DNA of 64,000 nucleotides, taken from positions 2,691,607-2,755,606 of the forward strand of contig OZ035964.1 in NCBI GenBank assembly GCA_964034945.1. Reading direction: 5' to 3'. Of the stretch, positions 46,701 to 57,777 are shown piece by piece. Both the position numbers and the translations under genes were made by a program. Every line of letters begins with the position of its first letter. The first letter of the stretch is position 1. The notes under the pieces are model-generated. The model was given only the letters and a program-made list of their open reading frames with translations, was not told the origin of the DNA and did not search any database. Origin of the DNA: Chrysopilus asiliformis. Its lineage: Eukaryota > Arthropoda > Insecta > Diptera > Rhagionidae.

Positions 46701-49700
46701 TTGATTTGATATCCCGAATATTGTTTAGCAAAGCAATCGGTGCGCTCCTTGAACCTTTGGATTGTCCGATCGTTCCACCATTGATGCAAATTACCAAATT
46801 TATCGTATTCCCGGCCTTGATCATCGAACGCATGCGTCAGCTCGTGTCCCATAACCACGCCCATGGCGCCAAAATTCAAACTCTTCGGATTGTTTATATC
46901 GTAGAATGGCAATTGGAGAATTCCAGCCGGAAATACAATTTGATTTTTTGTTGGCGTGTAGTATGCATTGACAGTTGGTGGTGTCATGCCCCATCGTGTC
47001 TTGTTAACCGGTTCATCCAATTTCTCCAGATTCTTCTTCAAATTGTACATATTGACACGGATATTATTATCAAAGTACTCTTTCGGATTGATCTCCAGCT
47101 CATTGTACTTCTTATCCAATTTCGTTGGATTTAGAATGCAATCGGGGAATCCGATCATATCTGATATGGAGTCGGCCTTTTCTTCGGCGAGCCGTCGGGT
47201 CTCATGGTCCATCCAATTAAGATTCTTCAGATTCTTCTTGAATGCCGTACGCACCTCATTGATCATAATCTCCGCCTGTGGCTTTGAGTCACCATGGAAT
47301 ACATCCCGTACAAACATCGCACCAATTGCAAATCCAATCACGTTATTCGTGTCCGTTACACAATACCGCCACGGCTCCTCGCCACCATCCGAACCGATAA
47401 GGGCTTTCCGTACGCCTTTGTATGCATCCCGGAACGGTTTCGACAGGCAAGCGGTCAGCGTCCGAACGGCCTGCCACACTAGATAATTATTTAGGATTCT
47501 AAATTTGTACATCATCCAATCACAATTCGGTGTGCGAAAGCGACAGCAGCATCGATCGAGAAAATAGAAGAATAAAAAAAAGAAACAAAAAAAAATGGAA
47601 ACGTCAATTAAATCGTACTCTGGATACAATCGGATTTTTTCAACAAACATTTTACCCTCCGACGTCTCATCGTACTCCTGTACGATTTTCGTGAGCCGCT
47701 CGAGGAATTCTGGAGCGTAGACGACAACACGTTCATTCTCTGATACTGTCCGATTGACGAGACGCATAGCATCGGCAAAATGTCCGGTCCAGTCGATAAA
47801 TGGTGCCTTCCTTTGCAATTCGGAGAGTTTCATTAAGTGGTAAAGAGTCTCTTCATCGCGACGATCTTCGGCGGGAACTGGAAAGGATTTTTTTTTAAAC
47901 AAAAAAAACACATGAAATTTTACTCGAAACACAAAAATTGACTGAGTTTCCAAGAAATCCTTGAAACTTCCAGGAAGTCCTTGAAACTTCCAGGAAACCC
48001 GTTGAAATTTCGGAGATTTTACTAGATTGCACTAAAATTCTGTGTCCCCATCTCCCGTACCCTATTTTAAAAACACAAGCTCGCCTCACCCACCCACCTT
48101 TCCCTTAAAACTGAAACAATAATAAATTCAAAATGTCACTTACCTGTTATATTTGCGATTTTCGTTTCAAATTCGATAACGTCATTCATTTGACGTTTCG
48201 CGTCAGTCTCATTGCCGCCAAGTAGGACAGCAACTTTCGTCATGTAGTCCAAATATGCGGTCAGCACCTTCTCATGTGCCGTTTTATTCAAATAATTGTC
48301 ACGCGTCGGCAATGTTAGGCCCCCCTGATCAATTTGAATAATATGACGTGTTGAGTTTCGATCGTCTTCGCCAATTGCCCATGAGAATAAACCGCCCATA
48401 TTGTACCTGAAAATCGTTTTTTTAGATTCATGTTTTTCTTAAATTTTTTTATAGGTTTTAAGGACGATTTTACTTAGGGCGTTTAACCCTCCGTCTACCA
48501 AAGAAGTCCTGTAGCAATTCACTGGACCCCGTTGTGTTTGCCAATCAGAGAATGTGGCGCCCGGAACAAAACCTGAATTTTGAAAATTTTAAAAGACCGA
48601 CCAGAAAAGTTTAATGCTTGAAAATTTTAAAAGACCGACCAGAGAGAAGACGTTTCTCTCAATTTTTTGGTTATGATTAGTTCTTCGGTATGCAACATAA
48701 ATTGCGCAGCAGGCAAAATATTTAAAAAAATATCAGTTGTGGTCAACACAAAACTTTCTTCTACAAAATCTACGACCCTGTGCAATTTACGTTATAGCCC
48801 TGTCGTCAACCTAAGACGACCTCCCAAAAAATTGTTGGTTCATCCAAAAATATCAAAAACGTACAAAATTTGAGATAACTTGAGAACTGTAAAAGATATC
48901 AATTTACGGTAAATGGCAAAAATGTAGAAAATGTTAACATCTTTAATTATTCTTTTAACTGATTTGTCGAAAAACCGTTAGTTTGCAAATTATTCGCAAA
49001 AATATGATTTTTTACATATTAATGAAAATATCTCAATAACGGTACAATATAACGGATAACGATAAAAGACAAAATTGTGCAGAATGCCATTCTCATTAAT
49101 TCACTTCATACATTCAGTCAGCAAAAACCCGTTAATTTTCGAGATAATCGCAAAAAACTGTTTTTTTTTTGGGAAATGTTTTTTAGGCAAAATTAAGAGG
49201 TCGAAATTTTTCATGAATACAATACTTTATTATACTCCGTAGAAGAAAGTAAAAACGCATATAGGCAGAAATTATAAGAAAAATCAGCCGCATTTTTTTA
49301 TTGAAAAAATGCATACATGTAGAAATCATTGGGCCGCAGACGAAAAATTCTAAACGCCAAGGTCAAAAATACCTTTTAATTAGGTTGCTATCCCGCCTTC
49401 TTTTTGCCCCGGAAGCTGACCTCTATTTAAGGGCATCCGGGGGTATATTTGTCCTTTTCGAATGCATCCAGGGTCAGTAAAATGCAGCTCTAGAAAAACA
49501 GGGCCCCGGACAGCTTAAAAAAATCCCCAGTCGCCTTAAAGAGAGGACAATGTCAGCGGAAAAGAGGACGGGGAGGCAATCCGACCTTAAATTGACATAA
49601 CAGTTGCTAGAGAAGGGTATCTCCATTTTTTGTCCCTTCTGGTGTCCGTTTTTAACGCAGCAAACTTCAAAAAGTCTGAAAATGTTGCCTGAAACACCGC

Positions 49701-52700
49701 ATCGCCTCAAAAAAAAAATGACGTCCGTCTTTTATGCCACAATCGTGCCTCAATATCTAGCCACCGGTTTGAATTTGTTATACTTGTCGAAAATTTACAT
49801 TTTGTTGCACTACATTCTCCTCCCCGACTCTTCCCCTCTCTTATCCTCGACCCCGGTGGTAGACGGAAGGTTTAAATCCCGTTTACTTACATATTTTGTA
49901 ATTTTTTCAACGTATTCTCAAGTGTCCAATTTGCCAAATTGAAACCGCTATCCGTGACATTCCAACCGCCAATCTCGCGTAATAATTTCTCCATTGGTTC
50001 AGCTCCCAATTTCTCCATTATCTCATCCTCGTCTAGACACGATTCATAATACAATTTAGCCTTTTTCTCAGCTTCCGATTTGAAATATGAATCCGGTTTT
50101 TCTATCAATTTGATTTTTAAGTATTGTCACGAAAATCACAAGTAAATTTCGGATAAAACTACTACATTATCATAAAGACCAAAATTGATTCTCAATGCAT
50201 ACCAATTATGCACCGTAATTGTATCCAGCAATTATATTTGCTTGTCCGAATAATCAATTTTCGTCCATATGAATAGATATGCCGTTTTATTTACCTAAAA
50301 CATTTTTAATTACAAGTTGATTTTGCTGTTCTAATTTACCAAATGTTCCCCAAATTGATTTCCCATCCGGTATTGGATTATTTTGGATCCATTGATTGCT
50401 TTTATTGAAAAAATAAATATAGAAATACACTTCTTTTTAAGAAAAAATCGAAAAATATACGAGAAAAAATCGAGCAATGCAATAGAAAAAAGCAATCTTA
50501 CCACGCAAAAGCATAGAAATCATCACATGGATTTATGTTTTTATCGATCGAATTTAATATCTCACTCGACGCATGTATACAATGCTCGTTTAGACAAGGA
50601 ACTTCTTGATCTGAAAAAAAAAAAAAAACATTTTTTCGTAAAAATTTTTGATACTCTAGCATTTCAAAGCGGGAACAAAAAAACTCCTGAGCAGAAAAAC
50701 GTCACAAACTTTAGGGCCCATGTCCAATAAAAGCTTTACCTACAAATTTTCATTTTGCAATTACGGCTAACGCCATCAAACAAACGCGAGAAAATTGAAG
50801 CCAGCAGTTCTAACCTCCAAAACGTTGGCAGAATAACAAATATCGAGCAGAACTGAACGCTTCGCTATGCGCCATTCAATATCACACCCCCGATCTGTCA
50901 AATGAAATGTCCGTCCATCTGTCAGTATATCAGTCTGTCTTTCCATCCATGGTGGTCATTCGAAAGGATTGAGCTAGAGATCTGATATTTTGTGCAATTG
51001 CATTTCTAGTAAATAGCAAGTGAAAATTCAATTTTTCGTGAGACACCTTCAATCTCCCCCCTCCTCTGTGCCCGGCCCCTGTTCCTTCTGCTGATTTTTC
51101 TCCTAATCCTGTAAGGATTCGATTTAAAAGGAAAAGGAAAGCCTAATTCGGTGTCCTTTTTGTGAAAATTCAATTTTTCGTGGGATACCCCTCCGCCCTC
51201 CACCGCCCAAACCATAAGTGATATCGAAAAACGGACATCGGATTCTTAATCAGAGGCTTACAAAACCCCCCTATGCCAAGTGTCAGCAAAATCGGAGACG
51301 TATCGAAAAATTGAAAAAATCGCAAGGGGGACCCCTGCGTTTTTTTTAAGGACGAAAAATTCAAGTCCTCCGATCGAGCTGAAATTCAGAATTTATAGGT
51401 TATCTGGGATGGAGAGTCGATATCCGGTGTCCTTTTTGAGGGGGGCGGTACGGTTTAGGCGGTAAAAGGACGAGGTCCTTGAGAAATCCTTTTTTCCCCA
51501 AAAAGGACACCGGATATCGATTCCTCGTCCCCGAAAACTATAAGATTGCGAATTTCATGAAAATCGTTTGAGCCGTTTTCGAGATAAAAGGATTCAATTT
51601 TAAAGGATACAACCTATGGAAAACCGTTCGTTTCTCCGGTAATTTTTGCCGTATCGACTCAAGGAAAACGGTTTCCGACTGATAAAAGGATCCTTAAGGA
51701 TGTGTGTTTTTTGGTTTTTCCCGAAACTGTAGAACTTTTTTTCAAAACACTTTTTTTCTCCAGACTTGAAATTTTCTTGAGATTTTTTTGTTGAAAATTT
51801 CAAAAATTTTCGAAATGAAATTTAAAAAAAAAATTACTACAAAATGTTGGAAAATGTTCAAAAAATACGAAATTCCAATTAATTTAGTCATTTTTATTAG
51901 CATAAATGCATAAAAATCATTTATCCACTTCTGGTTTTTCCACTGATTGTAAAATGGAATCGGCAAAAAAAGCACCGGAAGTAAGTCATTCCTTCAACCC
52001 CCCCCCCTCCCCATGGCACGTCTTCTGCTCCCTCTGTTGATGTCCCACCTAATCCTGTAAGGATTCAATTTAAATTCTGTGTCGTTTTTCTCTATATCTA
52101 AAATCGTTTAACCTGACTGACTGACTGACTGACTCATCAACGCCCGGCCCAAACCCCTGAAGCTAGAGACTTGAAACTTTCACAATATGTTCCAACCATC
52201 GCGTAGGCGCTCACTAAGGCGTTTTCTGAGTGAACGGGTGGTAAAGGGGGTTTGGGTGTTTTTAAACCTTGATTTTCGTCTGAATCCTGCTCAATAGGAG
52301 ACTGAAAAGTTTCACTCGCGGGTTTTCGGGATTGCTGATCACGAACCCGGTGTTAGACTAATTCGCAACGGGGAGCCCTGCAAGGATAAGATTTTTCTCA
52401 AAAGTTTTTAAGTTGTTTCCGGTTTTCTTAGTATTCTAAAACTTATGCAAAAAACTTAACCCGGCAACGACGGGTATGCAAGCTAGTATTTTACATAACC
52501 GGTCCATACCATCAAAATCTAATCGGACCACTACCCCCCGCCCCCTCCGTTTCCTATACAAATGAAGTTTTTTACATAAGAATTTTATCGGTCGTCATAA
52601 AATGGCAATTGTAACTTTTCTCACGCGTTTTTTTGTATTATTTGATCGATTTGTTAGAAAAACTCAATTGTCAAAACTGTCAAAGCACATAAAGCAAAGC

Positions 52701-53773
52701 ATTGAATAGAAGAATGAGCTCAAATCAAAGCTTTGTTTTGCTTCAACATGAAAAATGCCTATCTATAAAGCCTTTATCTTTAGAACTGTGACACTCCGAA
52801 CTTTTTTGTTTTATTTTTCCATCGATTTGGTGAAAAACTCTTTAAAGACAGCCAAACAAATTTAGTCGTTTCGCCTGTTATATATATATATATATATATA
52901 TCTGCACAACCAAGCAAATTAAATGAGCAAAAGAAGAAGAAGAAAAATAATATTGGAAATAAAAGCCGTTTGTAGAGCGCAAAACGTCTAAATTTGCCAG
53001 GCTGTCTTTAAAAATCGCGCAACGCATCCGGTATACGATAGCTCTAACAGGCAAAAAGTAAATGATACTCACTATGTGGCTGTACATGAAGTATTCGCGG
53101 CGTTGTCCCATCACCGACATTTGTTGAAATTACAGCAACTAATATTATAATAACAAGCACCATTGATAATGTTGTAATTAAAAGACATTTTTCTAATGAG
53201 CTTCTGACTCGCCATAATGAGGTACCCTTTAAGAAGAAAAAATATATACATATATCCGATTTGAACGGCCAATGATATTCTTATACAAAAGTTCTGGCAA
53301 TGCGCAAACTTCATTCACTGCTTTATTAATATTGTGAAAACTGGGTGAGCAGATGTCACAAAAGGCAACATTTAGCATGACAAAACGGTGAGATGGTGGG
53401 AAGGGGAAATCATAAAGGGGGAGGATAAAGGGAGAAGAGAAAAGCGGAAGCGGGAAAATGGAAGGGACGTAGAAACGGTTTTTTTAAGCCTAATCCACAC
53501 GGCTAACAAAGTTAGTGAATAAGAAAGAAAAAAATTAACGTTTTACTCTTGATACGTGTTGATGGTTTACGATCAACGCGTTTTTGGTTGATCGTGTGAA
53601 TTTGGCATTTACAGTGAAAAAAAAAACAAATATGGCGACTGACTTACAAGACTTACCCTTGCTGTGTGATATCTAATGTGCATTGCTGGACTACTTGTCG
53701 CTTCATTTAAATGAATTGTGCCAATTGAACTTGTATCCTCATCGGCGAATTCCGCTTGCTTATATCGTGTCAT
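43540..53773 (-). CDS. Neprilysin-like M13 zinc metallopeptidase (whole gene)
   Basis: Ten coding exons assemble into about 785 residues, the usual M13 length. Order: a cytoplasmic tail of about 40 residues starting MTRYKQAEF, a single membrane anchor ([18 protein letters not shown]), then an ectodomain with [29 protein letters not shown], the zinc motif HELTH (46832-46846), the downstream ENIADNGG that supplies the third zinc ligand, and a C-terminal CEVW. The family are type II ectoenzymes that cut small peptides outside the cell. All catalytic residues I can check are intact. All introns obey GT-AG in matching phase except between exons 7 and 8. ATG directly follows a splice acceptor, so a non-coding 5' exon must lie upstream. 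Introns hold repeats, not genes. Confidence 0.95.
43815..44186. mobile_element. TA-flanked MITE in neprilysin intron 9
   Basis: Terminal inverted repeats CACTCAGAAAAA...TTTTTCTGAGTG flanked by TA on both sides (43813-43814 and 44187-44188), 372 bp in total. The interior has no transposase frame. The CACTCAGAAAAA end with TA target fits a Tc1/mariner-type MITE. Confidence 0.65.
44530..45640 (+). repeat. Dispersed repeat R2, copy 1 (neprilysin intron 9)
   Basis: Homologous in opposite orientation to 51000-52600. Shared landmarks: GATTTTGATAGTATGGACCG, CACCGAATTAG, TCGAAAACGGCTCAAGGGAT, a GGACAAGGAATCGATATCCG block, and CGGAGGACTTGAATTTTTCG. No coding frame. Probably a non-autonomous or decayed element. 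Confidence 0.8.
45641..46191 (-). other. Rest of neprilysin intron 9, 5' part
   Basis: AT-rich intronic sequence. A short stretch at 45880-45930 (CGCTGAAGGGATTTTGATCG) vaguely resembles R2. Nothing else recognised. Confidence 0.4.
46192..46334 (-). CDS. Neprilysin coding exon 9
   Basis: Begins [17 protein letters not shown], which holds the ExxxD zinc-ligand motif, and ends [18 protein letters not shown]. Acceptor TTTTCCAG, donor GTAAGT. Confidence 0.95.
46450..46520 (-). repeat. R2 fragment in neprilysin intron 8
   Basis: CCTCTGATTAAGAATCCG and TTTTCGATATAACTAATGGT match the R2 copy at 51200-51262 in the inverse orientation. Confidence 0.6.
46669..47498 (-). CDS. Neprilysin coding exon 8 (catalytic)
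   Basis: The largest exon, 830 nt. It opens [11 protein letters not shown] and includes [18 protein letters not shown] (substrate-binding loop) and [15 protein letters not shown] (zinc site), then the NLHQWW segment and NGKQTLG. The acceptor is TTTAG at 47500-47499, the donor GTAATT. Confidence 0.95.
47628..47877 (-). CDS. Neprilysin coding exon 7 (3' end uncertain)
   Basis: Encodes [20 protein letters not shown] and a segment with [14 protein letters not shown]. The start (acceptor TTTCCAG) is secure. The best-looking donor is GG|GTAAAA at 47655, which family alignment also favours, but it puts exon 8 out of frame. In-frame joining needs the weaker GT at 47627 (ATT|GTATCC) or at 47618. I show the 47627 option. 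Confidence 0.75.
48144..48406 (-). CDS. Neprilysin coding exon 6
   Basis: Encodes [20 protein letters not shown], then [15 protein letters not shown] and an [10 protein letters not shown] end. The IDQ.GL.LP.RDYY pattern is a family hallmark. Donor GTAAGT. Confidence 0.95.
48407..49890 (-). other. Neprilysin intron 5
   Basis: A 1.48-kb intron. It contains an R1 dispersed-repeat copy (48690-49260), a 42-bp-spaced direct duplication of GAAAATTTTAAAAGACCGAC (48577 and 48619) and otherwise unassigned sequence. Confidence 0.85.
48690..49260 (+). repeat. Dispersed repeat R1 in neprilysin intron 5
   Basis: Matches 56040-57560 and 23691-23965. Landmarks: CAATTTACGTTATAG, an ATATCAATTTACGGTAAATG block, AAACCGTTAGTTTGCAAATT, ATCTCAATAACGGTACAATA and AAAACCCGTTAATTTTCGAG. 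It ends with a TTTTTAGGCAAAATTAAGAG block that recurs at 53887. The copy lacks the mariner-like insert found at 56137. Confidence 0.75.
49891..50101 (-). CDS. Neprilysin coding exon 5
   Basis: Encodes [20 protein letters not shown] then [20 protein letters not shown] and a GGWNVT segment, typical of the M13 alpha-helical lobe. Donor GTAAGT. Confidence 0.94.
50295..50398 (-). CDS. Neprilysin coding exon 4
   Basis: Encodes [20 protein letters not shown] and [14 protein letters not shown], matching the M13 segment that follows the DDFYxFAC motif. Phase 2 entry, phase 1 exit, donor GTAAAT. Confidence 0.93.
50502..50610 (-). CDS. Neprilysin coding exon 3
   Basis: Encodes [18 protein letters not shown] and the conserved [11 protein letters not shown], the M13 N-terminal signature. 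Acceptor TTTCAG, donor GTAAGA. Confidence 0.94.
51000..52600 (-). repeat. Dispersed repeat R2, copy 2 (neprilysin intron 2)
   Basis: Inverse of copy 1, with the same landmarks in reverse order, interrupted by a Helitron-like insert (52091-52486). A short block around AATTCAATTTTTCGTGRGA is duplicated within the copy (51026 and 51166). Confidence 0.8.
52091..52486 (+). mobile_element. Non-autonomous Helitron-like element
   Basis: Begins TCTATATCTAAAATCG and ends in the hairpin ACCCGGCAACGACGGGT followed 8 nt later by CTAG|T, as Helitrons do. The interior has (TGAC)n and AACGCCCGGCCCAAACCCCT, both common in insect Helitrons. It sits inside an R2 copy. R2 copy 1 lacks it. No RepHel coding sequence. 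The base before TC is C rather than the expected A, so the 5' boundary is uncertain. Confidence 0.6.
52878..52901. repeat. (TA)n microsatellite
   Basis: About 12 TA units inside neprilysin intron 2. Confidence 0.9.
53073..53226 (-). CDS. Neprilysin coding exon 2 (membrane anchor)
   Basis: Encodes [14 protein letters not shown], then the hydrophobic [20 protein letters not shown], then the start of the stalk ([16 protein letters not shown]). Acceptor AAAG at its start and donor GTGAGT at 53072. Basic residues before the anchor fit type II topology. Confidence 0.92.
53227..53656 (-). other. Neprilysin intron 1
   Basis: A 430-bp GT-AG intron. It is AT-rich with a purine-rich GGGGAAATCATAAAGGGGGA stretch on the + strand. 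No other feature is seen. Confidence 0.85.
53657..53773 (-). CDS. Neprilysin coding exon 1
   Basis: Starts at ATG 53773-53771, immediately after acceptor TTACAG, and ends before GTAAGT at 53656. It encodes the 39-residue cytoplasmic tail [20 protein letters not shown]... ending RYHTAR. Phase 0 at its end. Confidence 0.93.
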
Positions 53774-56039
53774 CTGTAATTAAGATTTTCATTTAATTAG
53801 ACTGACAGACTGACAGACTGACAAATTGGCAAACTGACAAACTAAAAAATAACACTCCAATCGCCTCAGGAGAGTTCGGAAAATATTTTTTAGGCAAAAT
53901 TAAGAGGTCGAAATTTTGTATGATCACAAATACTTTGTTATACTTGGTACAAAATAGTAAAGAAACCAAAAAAAAAGCAATCTCAGAATAATGATATTCC
54001 TATTAAAATTTTCAAGTTAAAAATTAACACGTTCGCTGCCAGTCGTTTTTTTACGCAAATTAAAGAAAGGTGTTAACAGATCCATTAGAATTATGGAGAA
54101 AATTGCGACGTTCTCTGATTTTTCAATGGAGGTAAAAACAAAATTATTATGGATAATTAAATTTTTTTTTTTTTTTTTAAACTTACCGCAGACGCTGTTA
54201 TTAACAAATTAATGAAGAAAAATAACAACAAAACCCGTCAAAATTGATCTAATTGTGAATGCATTTACGAATTATTTCAAATACATTTTACCATAAATAA
54301 ATAAATTTCAATTCACTTCGATTTTCGAAAAATAAAAACCACTTGATCGTCTGAATTCAAGCGATCAACTAAAATCGAAAAGAAAGGCGCCATCTAGGAA
54401 AACTTGCAAAAAAACACATAACAAAAAAATGGAAAATTCGCGGAAAAAACTCTGCCATGCAAATAAGAAGATTTAATGTTTATTGATTTTATTTTCAAAG
54501 CGTTTTGTTGTGTTTGTTTATTCCTCCACAGAATTTTCATTCTAATTTTAGACTAGTTGCGGGAATGGACAGCAATTTCCAGGGATCGGCAACATTTTCC
54601 AGGGATTTTCACCTAATTGAAGTACTTTTTCCTCTCTAACCTAAAAATCTAAAAGCCGGCTTTAATTGGCAATTTGCATACGATGTTGTTAACACTTATG
54701 TAGGAAGGGCAGGGGTGCAAAACCCTTTTATGCGAAAGAATGGCAGGTATTGTGAGATGGGAGGGTAGGGGCGGGGGGTCTAAGCGGCTAAACTAAAGAT
54801 TTAACCTAAATTTCACACTATCGAATTTTACGATGTATTTTAAACGGTATCTTTCTCGTTTTATGGTTCTTTTATCTCGACCTAAAGTGGTTTTGGCGAC
54901 CGTAAGCATTGCTATTTTCGCGCTGGGCTGCTCGAAGAAAAACTGCCAGAAAAACTACAGCGGTTACCAATATTGACAGTTTTTTCTTCGTGCAGCGCAG
55001 CGGAAGTAGCCAGGCCTGATCCAGGCATTAGAGACTTGTAAACCTCCTTCATTTTCCTACGCTCCTGTGGATATACAATCATATCCCCACGTTTCCCCGC
55101 AAAGACAACACTTTAATAGCCCTTTTCTCGATTGGCATGACCGCCAAACTGTTCTGCCCCTGCTACGGTCACCAAAACAAATCGAAAACAAAAAAATCAT
55201 CCCTGAATAATGACATTGAATTGAGTGGTTTTAGTACACTGCTAATTCCAGTTGTCACCGCCTGTCTATGACGAATTACATTTGCATGAAAAATCAATTG
55301 ACGTGTGCACACTTCGAGATCCTCGCGCCATCTATTCGATTATTTTCAAGGACAGGAACCCGCAACGCCACCGATCGGTATCGGAACGAACTTTGAACTC
55401 CGACAACAAGCGCGATCACTGGCCGGACGTTACGCCATGCGATTGATTTTCATTTTTTTTTCTTTTTTTTTAAATTTTATTTATTTATTGGAACTCACAA
55501 CTCACGTGAATTGCGGTAGCCGCAATCGCAACCAGTAGAACTTCTAATAAGAATTGAATGACGGCTAAGAAACCGACGAGATTATGTCGATTTTAGAAAA
55601 AAATTCTCTGGAAGATGTGGAATATGTGTAGAAACAGAGAAAGAGAGGGTGGGAGGGGATCGGTGTGGTGACAATAGAATCGCTGCGATGACCGGTTGTG
55701 GCGGCACAATAAGATTCGAGATTATCGAATTAGATGCCGTATTACGTAGAAGTATGTAAATTATGTGCGATAATCACATAAATAGAAACTCGCCAGCTTC
55801 GGCAAGATAACAACATTAAGATTTTAGCGCATCAAAGATTGTGTAAGAAACGCCACTTATAAGTACCTCTACGCAAGTGTCCCACTCCGAATTTCAATGA
55901 AAATTCCCTAATTTGTAGAAGTATGTATGAAAAATATTTGAAGCGTATCTTTTTTTTCTTTATCGGCTGACATCCTTTTTGGCATCCCTGTTAATTTTCG
56001 CTTATTTGCATTATTTCATGGAAAAAGTTATTGCATTAA
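53774..56039. other. 5' flank of neprilysin coding region, non-coding
   Basis: No secure gene. Contains a GACAGACTGACAGACTGACA tract (53803-53822), an R1 end fragment (53880-53960), a solitary piggyBac-like end TTAACACGTTCGCTGCC (54024-54040), an AGAAAAACTGCCAGAAAAAC / GACAGTTTTTCTTCG inverted pair near 54940-54990, and a short open stretch at 55252-55446 of no recognised family. It probably lies within a long 5'UTR intron of the neprilysin gene. Confidence 0.5.
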
Positions 56040-56136
56040 AAAAAATTTTTTTTTTGAATTATTTCAAAAAATATCTATTGTGAACAGCACATGACTTTCT
56101 TATGCAAAATCTCATTTTCCTGCACAATTTACACTA

Positions 56137-56698
56137 CAGGGTGGGCCAGAATAGACGCAGGGGTTTGAAGTCTTTATACCTTTTTTTTTATTTTTATTTT
56201 TTTAATTTTGTTTCAGCATTTTGTTAAGAAGACTTGGGCAATTTAAAATGGACCTGTACACAATAGAACAACGAACCGGTGGGCGGTGGGCTCAATGGCT
56301 CTTTTACGGGACATGTTTGGCGGACGCATTATTTCGAGAAGTTGCGATTTCAATTGGCCTCCGCGTTCACCTGATCTAACGACTCCAGATTGTTTCCTTT
56401 GGGGATATTTGAAAGAAAAGGTGTACGTCAACAAGCCAACAACCATCAGCCAATTGAAAACCAACATTCGCAGTGAAATCGAGGCCATAACACGAAAGGT
56501 TATGGAAAATGTCTTGGAAAGAGCACGGATTTGCGAAGCAGAAAATGGCCACCACTTGCGGGATATAATTTTCCATGTTTAGACCAAAAATATTCCCCAT
56601 CAATCAACTACATGTATTTGAAAAAAAAATTATAGGTTTCGCTAAAATAAAAAATTTATAAAGAATTCAAACCCCCGCGTCTATTCTGGCCCACCCTG
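56137..56698 (+). mobile_element. Deleted mariner-like element
   Basis: Inverted termini CAGGGTGGGCCAGAATAGAC at both ends, flanked by TA (56135-56136, 56699-56700), 562 bp. The homologous R1 copy at 48.78 kb shows the uninterrupted target. The interior keeps the two ends of a transposase gene and has lost the middle. Confidence 0.9.
56248..56582 (+). pseudogene. Truncated mariner-superfamily transposase
   Basis: ATG at 56248 starts MDLYTIEQR, the usual N-terminus of insect mariner-related transposases. After about ten codons, an internal deletion joins it, in another frame, to the C-terminal part, open from about 56286 to the TAG at 56580. That part holds WPPRSPDLTTPDCFLWGYLK, the third catalytic aspartate region of the DD(E/D) domain, and ends in HHLRDIIFHV. 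The DNA-binding domain and the first two catalytic aspartates are missing, so the copy cannot make active transposase. Confidence 0.88.
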
Positions 56699-57777
56699 TA
56701 TAATCCAACGAATAAGATTTTAGTTTTTATAAAAATGTGAATTTTTATTTCACAAAATCAAATATATCTCGGTGAAAGATATCGATTTACGGTAAAATAC
56801 AAAAATGTAGAGAATTTTCATATCTTTAATTCTTTCTTCAATTTTTTCAAAAAAAAAAAAACATTTATTTGCAAGGAATTTGCAAAAATTAGATTCTTCA
56901 CATTTCAATGAAAATATCTGGATAACGGTAAAGGAAAGAGAATAACGGTGCAAGGAAAAAACGTAGAGAACTTTAATATCTATAATTCTTTCTTTAATCG
57001 TTTTTTTTCCCGAAAAACTGTTAGTTTGCAAATAATTCGCAAAAATCTTATTTTTTCTAAATTTTGATGAGAATATCTCGATAACGGTAAAAAATGGCTA
57101 ATTATTACAAAATTGAGGAAAATGTTATTCTCTTTAATTTATCTCACAAAGTGTACCACCAAAAACCCGTTAGTTTTCGAAAAAATCACAAGAAATCGAT
57201 TTTTTCTTAAAATAACGGTATATCTTGATACCAGTTTGAGATATCGAGTTCCGGTCAAAGACAAAAGTGTAGGAAATTTTACTGTCTTCAACTTGTGTAA
57301 TAAAAAAAATTACTGAAAAATGCATTGTTTCCGAGTAAACAGCAAAAAACTAAATTACGATTTTGAAAAAGCCGCCATTTTGGTCACTTCCGGTTAGCAG
57401 ATTTCCATCCAAAGTTGATAGGATCGTCTCATTCCAGGACCCAAAACGACTTAAAAATTTCATGGCTCTAGCTCTATTAGTTTTTGTACTCCGACTGACA
57501 GACTGATAGGCTGACAGACCGACAGCCAGAAAGACTGACAGATATGAAAGCAAGCTAAAACAAAGCTTTTAATAAACAACGAAAAAAAGACTGTTTTATT
57601 TTTATAAGATAAAATATTGCCCATACATCGCGCACTGGTAAATAATGTGTTAACACTCTAACTGCCACGCCAGTCAAAAAGACCTGACACCTAACTGTAC
57701 ACAACGGCCACAATGAAAATAATTAAAGCGTTCGCTGCAACCGCAACGTTTTTTTTTGTAGTTGCACACATTTTATG

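Larger units (their letters stand above)
56040..57560 (+). repeat. Dispersed repeat R1 with mariner-like insert
   Basis: The longest R1 copy. After the insert (56137-56698) it has three to four degenerate repeats of about 110-150 bp, each with an AACGGTAAA motif, GTAGAGAATTTT-like, TTTAATTCTTTCTTYAAT and GTTAGTTTGCAAATAATTCG. It ends in GACTGACAGACTGATAGGCT. R1 at 48690 provides the empty site. Confidence 0.75.

Noticed and set aside
46706..47486. Long plus-strand frames over neprilysin exon 8
   Set aside because: Antisense shadows of a conserved coding exon.
47620..47635. U12-type intron at GTATCC in neprilysin intron 7
   Set aside because: The donor matches only its first six bases and no TCCTTRAC branch site lies before the acceptor.
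54024..54040. Solitary piggyBac-like end TTAACACGTTCGCTGCC
   Set aside because: No matching inverted end or second TTAA was found nearby, so only a fragment or chance match can be claimed.
55252..55538. Overlapping plus-strand frames near 55.3-55.5 kb
   Set aside because: Two frames are equally open and run into poly-T. No family motif and no clear splice sites.
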